A DNA stretch of 64,000 nt from the NCBI GenBank assembly GCA_947624985.1, contig CANQMO010000002.1, positions 1 to 64,000 on the forward strand, written 5' to 3'. Each line of letters begins with the position of its first letter. Positions within the stretch are counted from its first letter, which is position 1. This document shows positions 32,489-39,984 of the stretch, piece by piece. The DNA comes from an uncultured Oscillospiraceae bacterium (GTDB taxonomy: Bacteria > Bacillota > Clostridia > Oscillospirales > Oscillospiraceae). The position numbers and the translations under genes are program-made. The notes below the pieces were generated by a model. It was not told the origin of the DNA and searched no databases. It saw only the letters and a list, made by a program, of their open reading frames with translations.

Positions 32489-32564
32489 TGACGAGTACCC
32501 ATAAGGGACTTGCGTTCCCTTGTGGGTATTCTCTTTTATAGGCTGGGGTCAAGCGCCCCGGCCT
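32485..32564. repeat. 80-bp direct repeat, copy B, with the tRNA terminator
   Basis: Identical to 227-306 except at two positions. It starts at the tRNA discriminator base plus CCA and holds the hairpin at 32496-32528 followed by TTCTCTTTT, which terminates the tRNA transcript. 32.26 kb separate the copies. Confidence 0.85.
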
Positions 32565-32809
32565 GGAGCTTTTTCACTGCCGACAAGAATCGGCCTTCAT
32601 ATCGGGCGCAAATCTGACCCCTACGGTGAGCCCGGGTAGCCATTTTACAGGATGATCCACCGAAGGATGTTAAAAGTGTACAAACGGAGATAATAAAATA
32701 CATCATTTATGCATGTTTTTGTTGACATGCCAGGAGGTGTGTGCTAAAATTTATACAAATTTGACGGTTTTATCCCCGTCAAAAGACTTAATTTGTGAGG
32801 AGAATCACC
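32565..32809. other. Leader and gene-free stretch upstream of the Tct operon
   Basis: No gene is seen. The first 120 bases are GC-rich without notable structure apart from GCCGA/TCGGC at about 32581-32595. The rest is AT-rich and holds the operator and promoter at 32711-32750. A leader hairpin (TTTGACGG/CCGTCAAA, 32760-32783) comes next, then the GAGGAG ribosome site of the first gene. Confidence 0.6.
32711..32750 (+). promoter_or_regulatory. Consensus promoter with an inverted repeat at the -35 box
   Basis: TTGACA (32722-32727), 17 bases, TAAAAT (32745-32750). The inverted repeat GCATGT-N8-ACATGC (32711-32730) overlaps the -35 box, a likely repressor site for substrate-dependent control of the uptake operon. 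No regulator gene is adjacent. Confidence 0.78.
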
Positions 32810-33793
32810 ATGAAGAAATTCATCTCTCTGCTGATCGCTCTGGCGATGGTCCTGAGCCTGGGCACCGTGGCCTTCGCGGCTGACTATCCCACCAAGGGCA
32901 TCCAGGTCATCTGCCCGTGGGCTGCCGGCGGCGGCACCGACGCCTGCCTTCGCGCTTTTGCCGACGCTGTGGGCCGCCAGCTTGGCGTGACCCTTACCGT
33001 CGATAACCAGACTGGCGGCGGCGGCATCCTTGGCCATCAGGCCATTGCGGACGCCGATCCCGATGGCTATACTCTGGGCATGATCACCTTCGAGCTGGCC
33101 ACCTACAACGCCCTGGGCCAGAGCGAGCTGACCGACCTGAGCTATGACCCCCTGTGCCGCGTCAACACCGATGCTGCTGCCATCACTGTCAACGCCGAGT
33201 GGGCCGAGACCAACGGCATTACCGACCTGGAGAGCTTCATCAGCTACTGCAAGGATCACCCGGGCGAGGTCCAGATGGGCGGTTCCTCCAACGCCTCTGT
33301 GTGGCACATCGCCGGCGGCTATCTGATGAATGAGACCGGCATCGAGATCCAGATGATCACCTACCAGGAAGGCGCGGCCACTGCCGTGCAGAACGCGGCC
33401 GGCGGCTTCATTCAGGGCGTGACCGTGTCCCTGGCCGAGGCCCGCTCCTTCATCGAGTCCGGCCACCTGGTGTGTCTGGGCGTGATGGACGCTGAGCGCA
33501 ACCCCTCCTTCCCCGACGTGCCCACCTGCGCCGAGCAGGGCTATGACATCCAGTACTTCACGCAGCGCGGCCTTGCCTTGCCTCTGGGTGTTGACCCCGA
33601 GATCAAGGCCGTCCTGGAGGAGGCCTGCGCGGCCGCCGCGGAGGACGAGGAATTCGTGGAGTTCATGAACAACAACGGCCAGACCATCGCGTATCAGAAC
33701 TCTGAGGACTACGCCGCTTTCCTGGCGCAGAGCATGATCGACGTGCCCGCCGCCATGGAGGCCGTGGGCCTGGTGGAGGCCGCCGCAGAGTAA
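32810..33793 (+). CDS. Tripartite tricarboxylate transporter substrate-binding protein (TctC/Bug family)
   Basis: The 327-residue protein has a signal peptide (MKKFISLLIALAMVLSLGTVAFA, cut before ADY) and a complete Bug fold: YPTKGIQVICPWAAGGGTDACLRA, VDNQTGGGGILGHQAIA, and DVPTCAEQGYDIQYFTQRGLALP. The Bug family binds carboxylates in a Venus-flytrap cleft and hands them to TctAB. There is no lipid-accepting Cys at the signal end, which is unusual for a Gram-positive binding protein. The ATG at 32810 has GTGAGGAG in front. Its codon choice is more even than its neighbours', as expected of a highly expressed gene. A terminator separates it from tctB. Confidence 0.92.
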   Translation: MKKFISLLIALAMVLSLGTVAFAADYPTKGIQVICPWAAGGGTDACLRAFADAVGRQLGVTLTVDNQTGGGGILGHQAIADADPDGYTLGMITFELATYNALGQSELTDLSYDPLCRVNTDAAAITVNAEWAETNGITDLESFISYCKDHPGEVQMGGSSNASVWHIAGGYLMNETGIEIQMITYQEGAATAVQNAAGGFIQGVTVSLAEARSFIESGHLVCLGVMDAERNPSFPDVPTCAEQGYDIQYFTQRGLALPLGVDPEIKAVLEEACAAAAEDEEFVEFMNNNGQTIAYQNSEDYAAFLAQSMIDVPAAMEAVGLVEAAAE

Positions 33794-33822
33794 TATCCGA
33801 AGCGCTTCCCCCTGAATCGTCC

Positions 33823-33852
33823 GACGGGCAGGCTGTTGCCTGCCCGTCTTTT
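33823..33852 (+). terminator. Intercistronic terminator between tctC and tctB
   Basis: GACGGGCAGGC and GCCTGCCCGTC form a perfect 11-bp stem with a TGTT loop, followed by TTTTG. Partial termination here would give more binding protein than membrane subunits, a usual arrangement in binding-protein operons. Confidence 0.8.
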
Positions 33853-33890
33853 GATAAGACCATGAAACTGGAGAGTAAAGGAGTGATCAT

Positions 33891-34424
33891 ATGAAGAAGA
33901 CCCAATCGAAGGCGTTCGCGAACCTGGTGGGCTCCATCGTCTTCGGCACCCTGGGTCTCTGGGCGCTGATACAGACTTTCAGCTTCCAGGAGGCGGGTGG
34001 CGCCACCACCTATGTGCAGCCGGCCGTCTTCCCGCAGATCATGTCCACCGGGCTGATCATCTTCTCCGTGGCGCTGCTGATCCAGTCGGTGTGGAATCTG
34101 CTGCGTATGAAGCCTGAGGACGACGCCGCCCAGGCTGCCGAGAGCATCAACTTTGTCAAGGACAAGGGCGTGCTGGCGGGTCTGGTGGTGATTGCGCTGT
34201 GCGTGCTGTTCGTGGTGGGCTTCGAGCCGCTGGGCTATGTGCTGACCGCGGCGCTGGTGAGCGCGGCCATCATGCTGCTGATCGGCAAGCGCAACGCGCT
34301 GCAGATCATCCTGGTGTCTGTGCTGGTGCCGCTGGTCATGTGGCTGCTGTTCTATAAGCTGCTGGCCGTGAATATCCCCATGGGCGCGCTGCAGTTTTTG
34401 CGCGATCTGGTAGACAAGATTTAA
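33891..34424 (+). CDS. Tripartite tricarboxylate transporter small membrane subunit (TctB)
   Basis: The 177-residue protein has four membrane helices with the TctB layout: a first helix (NLVGSIVFGTLGLWALIQTF), a second after YVQPAVFPQIMSTGLIIFSVALLIQSV, and two near the C-terminus (GVLAGLVVIALCVLFVVGFEPLGYVLTAALVS, then VSVLVPLVMWLLFYKLLAV, ending in IPMGAL). TctB is the small partner of TctA in secondary, ion-driven uptake. GGAG precedes the ATG. The distance to tctA is 16 bases. Confidence 0.92.
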   Translation: MKKTQSKAFANLVGSIVFGTLGLWALIQTFSFQEAGGATTYVQPAVFPQIMSTGLIIFSVALLIQSVWNLLRMKPEDDAAQAAESINFVKDKGVLAGLVVIALCVLFVVGFEPLGYVLTAALVSAAIMLLIGKRNALQIILVSVLVPLVMWLLFYKLLAVNIPMGALQFLRDLVDKI

Positions 34425-34440
34425 GGGAGGAGGTACTTGT

Positions 34441-35976
34441 ATGAATTGGCAATTATTGGCTGAGAGTTACGCCGCCGTATTCACCAACCCGCAGGTGCTT
34501 CTGATGACGCTGCTGGGCGCCGCCGGCGGCGTACTGCTGGGGGCCATCCCCGGCATGACCGCCACCATGGGCGTGGCGCTGCTGATTCCGTTCTCCTTCG
34601 GCATGGACCTGGTGCCCTCCCTGGGACTGCTGCTGGGCATCTACTGCGGCGGCATGTACGGCGGGTCCATCTCCGCTATATTGATCCACGCGCCCGGCAC
34701 GCCCTCCGCGGCGGCCACGCTGCTGGACGGCTACCCCATGTGCCAGAAGGGTGAGGCCGGCCGGGCCCTGTCCGTGGCCATGTTCTCCTCCTTCTGCGGC
34801 GGTGTGATCGGCGCGCTGATCATGACGTTCCTGTCGCCCATCATCGCCGATATGGCCATGAAGTTCGGCCCCGGCGAGATGTTCATGCTGGTGGTATTCG
34901 GCCTGTCGGTCATCATCGCCATCTCGGGCAAGAGCATTGCAAAGGGTATGATCAGTGCTTTCTTCGGACTATTGCTGTGCACGGTGGGCCTGGACCCAAC
35001 GAACGGCATCCCCCGGTTCATTACCTATAAGCAGACAGCCCTGCTGGAAGGCTTTGAGTTCATCCCGCTGCTGATCGGCCTTTTCGCCGTGGCGGAGATC
35101 ATTGCCGGCGTGGAGCGCATCATCAATGGCAAGGAGAAGCAGGAGCGCTCCAACGAGAAGATCAAGAACGTCCTGCCCGACTTCAAGACCATCAGGAAGA
35201 TCTGGCCCAACATCCTGTCCGGCGGTCTGATCGGCACCTTCATCGGCGCCATTCCCGGCGCTGGCGGCGACATCGCCGTGTTCGTGTCCTACGGCTTCTC
35301 CAAGAGCGCCAGCAAGCATCCCGAGCAGTACGGCACCGGTATCCCCCAGGGCGTGGCCGCTACCGAATCCGCTAACAACGGTTGCTCCGGCGGCGCTATG
35401 ATCCCGCTTTTGAGCCTGGGCGTGCCCGGCGACGCCGTCACGGCCATCATCCTGGGCGCATTCATCATGAAGGGCATCCAGCCTGGTCCCATGATGTACA
35501 TATCGGAACTGCCCACCGTGTATCGCGTGTTCGCGGCGCTGATGCTGGCGAACCTGGCTATGCTGGTGGTAGGGTGCCTGGGCGTGCGGTTTTTTGCCAA
35601 GATCGTTTCGGTGGAGAAGAAGATGCTCTATCCCATCATTTTGGTGGTGTCCATCCTGGGCGCGTTCTCCATCAACAAGAGTGTGTTCGACGTGGGTGTG
35701 TGCGTGGCCTTCGGCGTGATCGGCTGGCTCATGAACAAGTATGAGTTCCCCTTGAGCCCGATCCTGTTGGCGCTGATCCTGGGGCCCATGTGCGAGCAGA
35801 ACTTCGTCCGCTTTATGAACATCCAGCACGGCAACTTCTTCAATATCGTGAAGAGCCCCATCGCTATGGTTTTCTTCGGCGTGGCCCTGCTGGTCATCGT
35901 TTACTCCATCTACAACCAGCACAAAATCAATAAGCGCGAGGCAGCCGCCCGCGCCGCAGCGAAAAATGCCCAGTGA
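34441..35976 (+). CDS. Tripartite tricarboxylate transporter large membrane subunit (TctA)
   Basis: The 511-residue protein has about 12 helices and the two TctA signature regions: GAIPGMTATMGVALLIPFSF with YCGGMYGGSISAILIHAPGTPSAAATLLDGYPM near the start, and the repeat GAIPGAGGDIAVFVSYGFSK with GVAATESANNGCSGGAMIPLLSLGVPGDAVTAIILGAFIMKG. It is the substrate-translocating part, driven by a sodium or proton gradient. TctA systems carry citrate, tartrate, phthalates and sugar acids; the aldolase and kinase next to it favour a sugar acid here. GGAGGAGG lies 8 bases before the ATG. Confidence 0.94.
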   Translation: MNWQLLAESYAAVFTNPQVLLMTLLGAAGGVLLGAIPGMTATMGVALLIPFSFGMDLVPSLGLLLGIYCGGMYGGSISAILIHAPGTPSAAATLLDGYPMCQKGEAGRALSVAMFSSFCGGVIGALIMTFLSPIIADMAMKFGPGEMFMLVVFGLSVIIAISGKSIAKGMISAFFGLLLCTVGLDPTNGIPRFITYKQTALLEGFEFIPLLIGLFAVAEIIAGVERIINGKEKQERSNEKIKNVLPDFKTIRKIWPNILSGGLIGTFIGAIPGAGGDIAVFVSYGFSKSASKHPEQYGTGIPQGVAATESANNGCSGGAMIPLLSLGVPGDAVTAIILGAFIMKGIQPGPMMYISELPTVYRVFAALMLANLAMLVVGCLGVRFFAKIVSVEKKMLYPIILVVSILGAFSINKSVFDVGVCVAFGVIGWLMNKYEFPLSPILLALILGPMCEQNFVRFMNIQHGNFFNIVKSPIAMVFFGVALLVIVYSIYNQHKINKREAAARAAAKNAQ

Positions 35977-35991
35977 TCATGACTGTGCAAA

Positions 35992-36021
35992 CAGAAAGCC
36001 CCGCCTGTGCGGGGCTTTCTG
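35992..36021 (+). terminator. Hairpin between tctA and the aldolase gene
   Basis: CAGAAAGCCCCGC and GCGGGGCTTTCTG form a perfect 13-bp stem with a CTGT loop. There is no T run after it, so it may attenuate rather than stop transcription into the aldolase gene or stabilise the upstream mRNA end. Confidence 0.65.
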
Positions 36022-36048
36022 CATTGTGAACTTTGAGAGGTGAGCATA

Positions 36049-36705
36049 ATGGACCGAGAACAAGTAATTGAGCGCATCCGGGAGAAGAAGATCATCACCA
36101 TCGTCCGGGGCGTGTATGGCGAGGATATATGCCGTCTGGCCCAGGCCCTGGCGGCGGGCGGCATTGGGCTGATGGAGGTCACATTCGACCAAAGCAACAG
36201 GAACTCTTGGAAGGACACTGCCGCGGCCATACATACCATAGGCCAAAGCATGGACGGTAGTCTCATCGCCGGGGCGGGTACGGTGACCACACCAGAGCTT
36301 GTGGAGATGGCTTATGACGCGGGAGCAGAATATATCGTTTCGCCCAATGTGAACGCTGAGGTGATCCGCCAGACAAGGGAGCTTGGTATGGTGTCTCTGC
36401 CAGGCGCCATGACCCCAAGCGAGATCTGGGACGCCTGGGAGGCGGGGGCTGACTTCGTGAAAGTATTCCCCGTGGCCCAACTGGGTCCGGCCTATATCAG
36501 GGCCGTCCGAGGGCCGCTGAACCATATTCCCCTGCTGGCCGTAGGCGGCGTGGACGAGAACAATGTCGCCGCATTCCTGACAGCCGGCTGCGAGGGCGCG
36601 GGCGTGGGCGGTAATCTGGTCAATAAGGAGTGGATATCCCAGGGCAGGTGGGACCGCATCACGGACCTGGCCCGGAAGTTTGCCGCCGCGTGTCATATCG
36701 TGTAA
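36049..36705 (+). CDS. eda: 2-keto-3-deoxy-6-phosphogluconate (KDPG/KHG) aldolase
   Basis: The 218-residue protein matches the class I KDPG aldolase: IITIVRG(VYG) at the start, GLMEVTFDQSN, IGAGTV-like LIAGAGTVTTPE, the SPN block (IVSPNVNAEV), the Schiff-base region DFVKVFPVAQLGPAYI with the catalytic Lys at about 142, and the phosphate-binding GGVDENN and GVGG loops. It splits KDPG to pyruvate and glyceraldehyde-3-phosphate. The start at ATG 36049 (GAGAGGTGAG upstream) is preferred to a GTG at 36040. With the sugar kinase at 36873 it completes the lower Entner-Doudoroff steps. Confidence 0.93.
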   Translation: MDREQVIERIREKKIITIVRGVYGEDICRLAQALAAGGIGLMEVTFDQSNRNSWKDTAAAIHTIGQSMDGSLIAGAGTVTTPELVEMAYDAGAEYIVSPNVNAEVIRQTRELGMVSLPGAMTPSEIWDAWEAGADFVKVFPVAQLGPAYIRAVRGPLNHIPLLAVGGVDENNVAAFLTAGCEGAGVGGNLVNKEWISQGRWDRITDLARKFAAACHIV

Positions 36706-36732
36706 TAGGGCATCGGCTATGGCCTCCGTACA

Positions 36733-36865
36733 GTGCCGCGCTTGTGATGAAGCGCGGCACATTATAACATATAATTCTTACTCATAAACGCCATGTGATA
36801 TTTTGTGGGGTTAGTTTTAGGCCCTGTTTAAAAAGCGGGCATGTCGCCGTTTTTTAAACAGGGCC
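36733..36865. terminator. Two hairpins between the convergent aldolase and kinase genes
   Basis: The first (36733-36760) has perfect arms GTGCCGCGCTT/AAGCGCGGCAC and follows the aldolase gene. The second (36820-36865) has 15-base arms GGCCCTGTTTAAAAA/TTTTTAAACAGGGCC with a 16-base loop and serves the kinase on the minus strand. Its loop and right arm (36837-36868) recur in a diverged form at 38013-38045. Confidence 0.7.
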
Positions 36866-36872
36866 CAGTCTG

Positions 36873-37820
36873 TCACCGATATATGATCGAGGCTTTTTTG
36901 CGTATCTGATCAAAGGCGCGCCGGTCGGGAAGTCCCTCCACGTCCCCATAGGTAGAGACAGCCAGCGCTCCCATCAACGCGCCCATCTGGCCGCTTTCCC
37001 GCAGGGGGCATCCCTCCAGGACGCCACAGAGGAAGCCAGCGTTGAATGCGTCTCCTGCGCCGATAGTGTCCACCACGGCGGCTTTGACGGCCGGTATCTT
37101 CAAGACCGTATCCCGATCGGCAACAATAGCTCCATCCGCGCCGAGCTTGACGGCGATGTTTTCCACACCAAGACCGCGCAGCGCGGCGATGATCTCCTCC
37201 GGCGCGGAACAGCCGAACAGCACCAGCCCCTCATCCTGCCCTAAGAGAATGATATCGCACTGAGGGAGAATGGGAAGAAGCGCCTCCCTGTACTGCTGGG
37301 CGCTTCGCAGTTTGAGCCGGATGTTGGGGTCGAAGCTGACCTTGACCCCGGCAGAACGGGCGATAGAGATGGCGCGTTCGACCGCGGAGGCGCAGCTTTC
37401 GCTCAGCACCGGCGTGATGCCGCTGATATGCACGATCCGTGCCTGCCGGATATAGGCCTCATCAATGTCGTCATAGGACAGGTTGCTCGCGGCGGAATCA
37501 TTTCGATAATAGGTGACGCTGCTTTCCCCGCCGGCGTTGAACTGTTTGAACATGATGCCGGTCGGGTGCTCGGACGTGCGGACCACACAGGAGGTGTCAA
37601 CGCCCTCGCCCCGCAGCTCGCGCAGAACGAACTCGCCGAACTCATCCTGCCCCAATTTGCTGATCCACCCACTGGCATGGCCCAGCTTGGCGGCGGCGAT
37701 GGCCACATTGCTCTCCGCCCCGGCTATTTTCTTCCCGAACTGCTGCACATAGCGCAAAGCGCCGGGCTCCTGGGGAATAAACGCGACCATGGTCTCCCCG
37801 ATCGCGATCAGGTCAAGCAT
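36873..37820 (-). CDS. PfkB-family sugar kinase, probable 2-keto-3-deoxygluconate kinase
   Basis: The 315-residue protein shows both PfkB signatures: the early glycine-rich block (GKKIAGAESNVAIAAAKLGHASGWISKLGQDEFGEF) and the late DTIGAGDAFNAGFLCGVLEG with the catalytic Asp. DLIAIGETMVAF at the start and PTGIMFK in the substrate region are common in KDG kinases. It would phosphorylate 2-keto-3-deoxygluconate to KDPG, the aldolase's substrate. GGAGG lies 8 bases before the ATG at 37820. It is convergent with the aldolase gene, so the pathway is split over two transcripts. Confidence 0.85.
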   Translation of the reverse strand: MLDLIAIGETMVAFIPQEPGALRYVQQFGKKIAGAESNVAIAAAKLGHASGWISKLGQDEFGEFVLRELRGEGVDTSCVVRTSEHPTGIMFKQFNAGGESSVTYYRNDSAASNLSYDDIDEAYIRQARIVHISGITPVLSESCASAVERAISIARSAGVKVSFDPNIRLKLRSAQQYREALLPILPQCDIILLGQDEGLVLFGCSAPEEIIAALRGLGVENIAVKLGADGAIVADRDTVLKIPAVKAAVVDTIGAGDAFNAGFLCGVLEGCPLRESGQMGALMGALAVSTYGDVEGLPDRRAFDQIRKKASIIYR

Positions 37821-38110
37821 CTGCATCGCCTCCATCAACGCAATGCGCACGTTTCTTATTCCAGGATCTGCCCGTCATTCGATTGACCCCCATTCCGTAA
37901 TGCCCCCTCATCGTTTTATACTAATTCTCAATAAGAAGAGGTTTTTCGCGGGAATACTTTGTGCATTGCAAGCAAAAACAACGCAGGCTGGCGGAAAAAG
38001 ACCCGTCATTTGGGCATGTCGCCGTTTTGTAAACAAGACCTAGTTTGAGTTTTCCCGTGGTCGCTTTTGGGCCTTTCCGCCTGGCAAACTCCCGCTGTCC
38101 GTCCTTGCTC
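37821..38110. other. Gene-free stretch upstream of the sugar kinase
   Basis: The half next to the kinase is AT-rich and contains a minus-strand TATAAA (about 37915-37920) as a possible -10 box; no matching -35 is obvious. Positions 38013-38045 repeat the sequence GGGCATGTCGCCGTTTT and following bases found in the hairpin at 36837-36868. No gene is supported. Confidence 0.5.
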
Positions 38111-39253
38111 TCAAAGAATGTCTGTATCCCCAGGGACAGGCAGTGGGCCGGAGCCCGTGTCGTTCACGCCGCCGATGATATGTATCGTACGGACGGGCAG
38201 CGCACTTGTGATCAGCGTTGCCAGCCATTGCCTGTTCCGGTCTGTGGTATGGGCCGAGACCCAGAGATCCTTTGTCGTGCGCATACCCTGGACGCCCGTG
38301 TGCGCGACAACGAAATAGATATGGAACCACCTCTTGCCGTCTGAGATAGCGATCAAGTCTCCCGTAGCGGCATTTGCCAGACCGTCGGTGACCGTGCCCA
38401 CCAGTCCCAGGTCTCCCACCTGGCCGGAGAGTATGTAGTCGGAGAACGGCTGGACGGCTATCCAGCGGCCATAGGGGTCATGGTCGGTCGTATTGTTCTG
38501 ATACCATGCCCGGGGACCGCTTCGCACCATGGGAGGCAGCTTGAGGTCGACCGCCGTGGCGGTATTCTTTCCCCCGAGGCCCGCCCATACACACTGCGAC
38601 GCAAAGTTCTGGCAGTCACCGCCCAGCCCCTTATAACTGAAGAAGAGCGGGTTATATGACAGCGCGTATTTTTCTGCGTAAGCCACGGCTTTTTCGGTGT
38701 CGTAGGGCGTAAAGACCGGGAACATATCAGCGGCCATGTTGGGCCCCAGGTACTCTGCTGGGAGAACGCTTTTCTGCTCCTGGAGATTAAAGTCGAGGAA
38801 CGTCTTGACGTCAACGTCCGTGTCACGGAAGGCGTCGTCAAAATCGCTGTCGGTGATGATGTCCGACAGAAGCCAGGTCCCGTTCACCCTGTCCAGGGCC
38901 ACTTCATATCTCGTGGTCTCGGAGGTCTTGAACTCTGGCACCGGCTTCAGGACATATTCATACCTCTCAAAGAACGTGATCTCCGCATAGTCTCCGCTGA
39001 TACCCACCAGGTGATGTTTTAGGTGGTGCTCACTTTTCATGACCTGCGCCTCGTTGGACCTGCGCAGTCCGGCCTCCAGCTCGATGCGGTCGGACAGATA
39101 CTGAAGATGACGGAACTGCGGCGAGTTCGGGTCAAAGAAGGTCAGAAAGTCGATGGGACTGTCATATTGCTCCAGACGTGTGATCCGCGCCTGAAGAAAT
39201 TCCTTTGTGATACGGACGATCTTTTCTTCGTCCGAAAGATTACGCAAAGCCAT
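38111..39253 (-). CDS. Amidase_6-domain protein, no signal peptide
   Basis: The 380-residue protein has an N-terminal helical and beta region of unknown type (1-~185) and a C-terminal domain (from ~187) matching the putative amidase domain Amidase_6: AVAYAEKYALSYNPLFFSYKGLGGDCQNFASQCVWAGLGG, with the likely nucleophile Cys in GGDCQNF, followed by GDLIAI and a WFHIYFVVAHTG block with a candidate catalytic His. Relatives cut cell-wall or other amide bonds and are usually exported, yet this one starts MALRNLSDEEKIVRI with no signal peptide or membrane helix. GAGGTG precedes the ATG. It is a single gene with its own promoter. Confidence 0.78.
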   Translation of the reverse strand: MALRNLSDEEKIVRITKEFLQARITRLEQYDSPIDFLTFFDPNSPQFRHLQYLSDRIELEAGLRRSNEAQVMKSEHHLKHHLVGISGDYAEITFFERYEYVLKPVPEFKTSETTRYEVALDRVNGTWLLSDIITDSDFDDAFRDTDVDVKTFLDFNLQEQKSVLPAEYLGPNMAADMFPVFTPYDTEKAVAYAEKYALSYNPLFFSYKGLGGDCQNFASQCVWAGLGGKNTATAVDLKLPPMVRSGPRAWYQNNTTDHDPYGRWIAVQPFSDYILSGQVGDLGLVGTVTDGLANAATGDLIAISDGKRWFHIYFVVAHTGVQGMRTTKDLWVSAHTTDRNRQWLATLITSALPVRTIHIIGGVNDTGSGPLPVPGDTDIL

Positions 39254-39303
39254 CTGTCACACCTCACAATATTCATAAGCGTTTCACGTTTGAATGCATT
39301 AAC

Positions 39304-39332
39304 AGTGTACCATTTTCGTGGTCATTTGACAA
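39304..39332 (-). promoter_or_regulatory. Promoter of the Amidase_6 gene
   Basis: On the minus strand TTGTCA (39327-39332), 17 bases, TACACT (39304-39309), about 50 bases before the start. Confidence 0.6.
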
Positions 39333-39508
39333 TGTGCATCTGCCCGCAAGTTTTCGAGATCGAGGCACTTTCATAAAATACTATAACGTCACTCGGGCCA
39401 TAACTGGTAACGTAGTTCGATACGATGGTATCAGCTGCGTTATCGTTTTATTATGCCGACGCACCGGGGCGTCGCGTTCATTATGCTGACGAGGGAGGCT
39501 GCTGTGTC

Positions 39509-39796
39509 ATGAAAAAATGGAGAAAAGCGCTGGTCTACCGCTCCAAGGACCGGGCGGACTGGGACAAGGCCAAAGAGCTTCTTCAGCAGGCGGGGGTGGA
39601 GTGTTTTGCTCTCGCCGGGGAGGAGCCGCCGGTGCCGGGCTGCGGCGCGAAGATCGACCCCCGGAAATTCATGAACCCGAACCCGGTGCCCACCACGCTC
39701 TACACCATCGACGTGGCCGTCGAGGACAGGGAGAAGGCGGAGGCTGTTCTCGCGGGCAGGGTGCTGCCTGTGAGAAGCTACGGATACGGGGTCTGA
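39509..39796 (+). CDS. Small cytosolic protein, possibly DUF2007-like
   Basis: The 95-residue protein (ATG 39509, GGGAGG 10 bases upstream) begins MKKWRKALVYRSKDRADWDKAKELLQQAGVECFALAGE, an alpha/beta start like that of small DUF2007 proteins, where a helix is followed by an A-G-I/V-x-x-F strand. The second half ends with YTIDVAVEDREKAEAVLAG, a second strand-helix unit. The fold is likely ferredoxin-like. The function is unknown. It is followed immediately by a long hairpin terminator and has no operon partner. Confidence 0.65.
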   Translation: MKKWRKALVYRSKDRADWDKAKELLQQAGVECFALAGEEPPVPGCGAKIDPRKFMNPNPVPTTLYTIDVAVEDREKAEAVLAGRVLPVRSYGYGV

Positions 39797-39831
39797 GCCC
39801 GCGCGGGTCCGTATATGAGATGTATGAACTG

Positions 39832-39864
39832 GCAAGGGAGGCGCGTTTTACGCGCCTCCCTTGC
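39832..39864. terminator. Perfect 15-bp terminator hairpin
   Basis: GCAAGGGAGGCGCGT and ACGCGCCTCCCTTGC pair perfectly around TTT. It ends the small-protein gene; there is little T tract on either strand. Confidence 0.7.
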
Positions 39865-39934
39865 TGAGACTGTCAAAGAACGATGAAAGGGAGCGAAGCC
39901 CGGTCAGGGCGAGCCAGGCGGCGGAGCCGCCTGT

Positions 39935-39971
39935 GAAGTCAAAAGCCGCTGGACGACAGGCTTTTGACTTC
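39935..39971 (-). terminator. Hairpin after the MFS transporter gene
   Basis: GAAGTCAAAAGCC and GGCTTTTGACTTC form a perfect 13-bp stem with an 11-base loop, just after the stop of the minus-strand MFS gene. The T-rich arm can serve as part of the release signal. Confidence 0.65.
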
Positions 39972-39984
39972 CTGCCGGCGGGAT

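Noticed and set aside
38013..38060. Attachment site for the sugar-acid region
   Set aside because: The direct repeat is short and diverged, no integrase is adjacent, and the genes look like normal metabolic genes.
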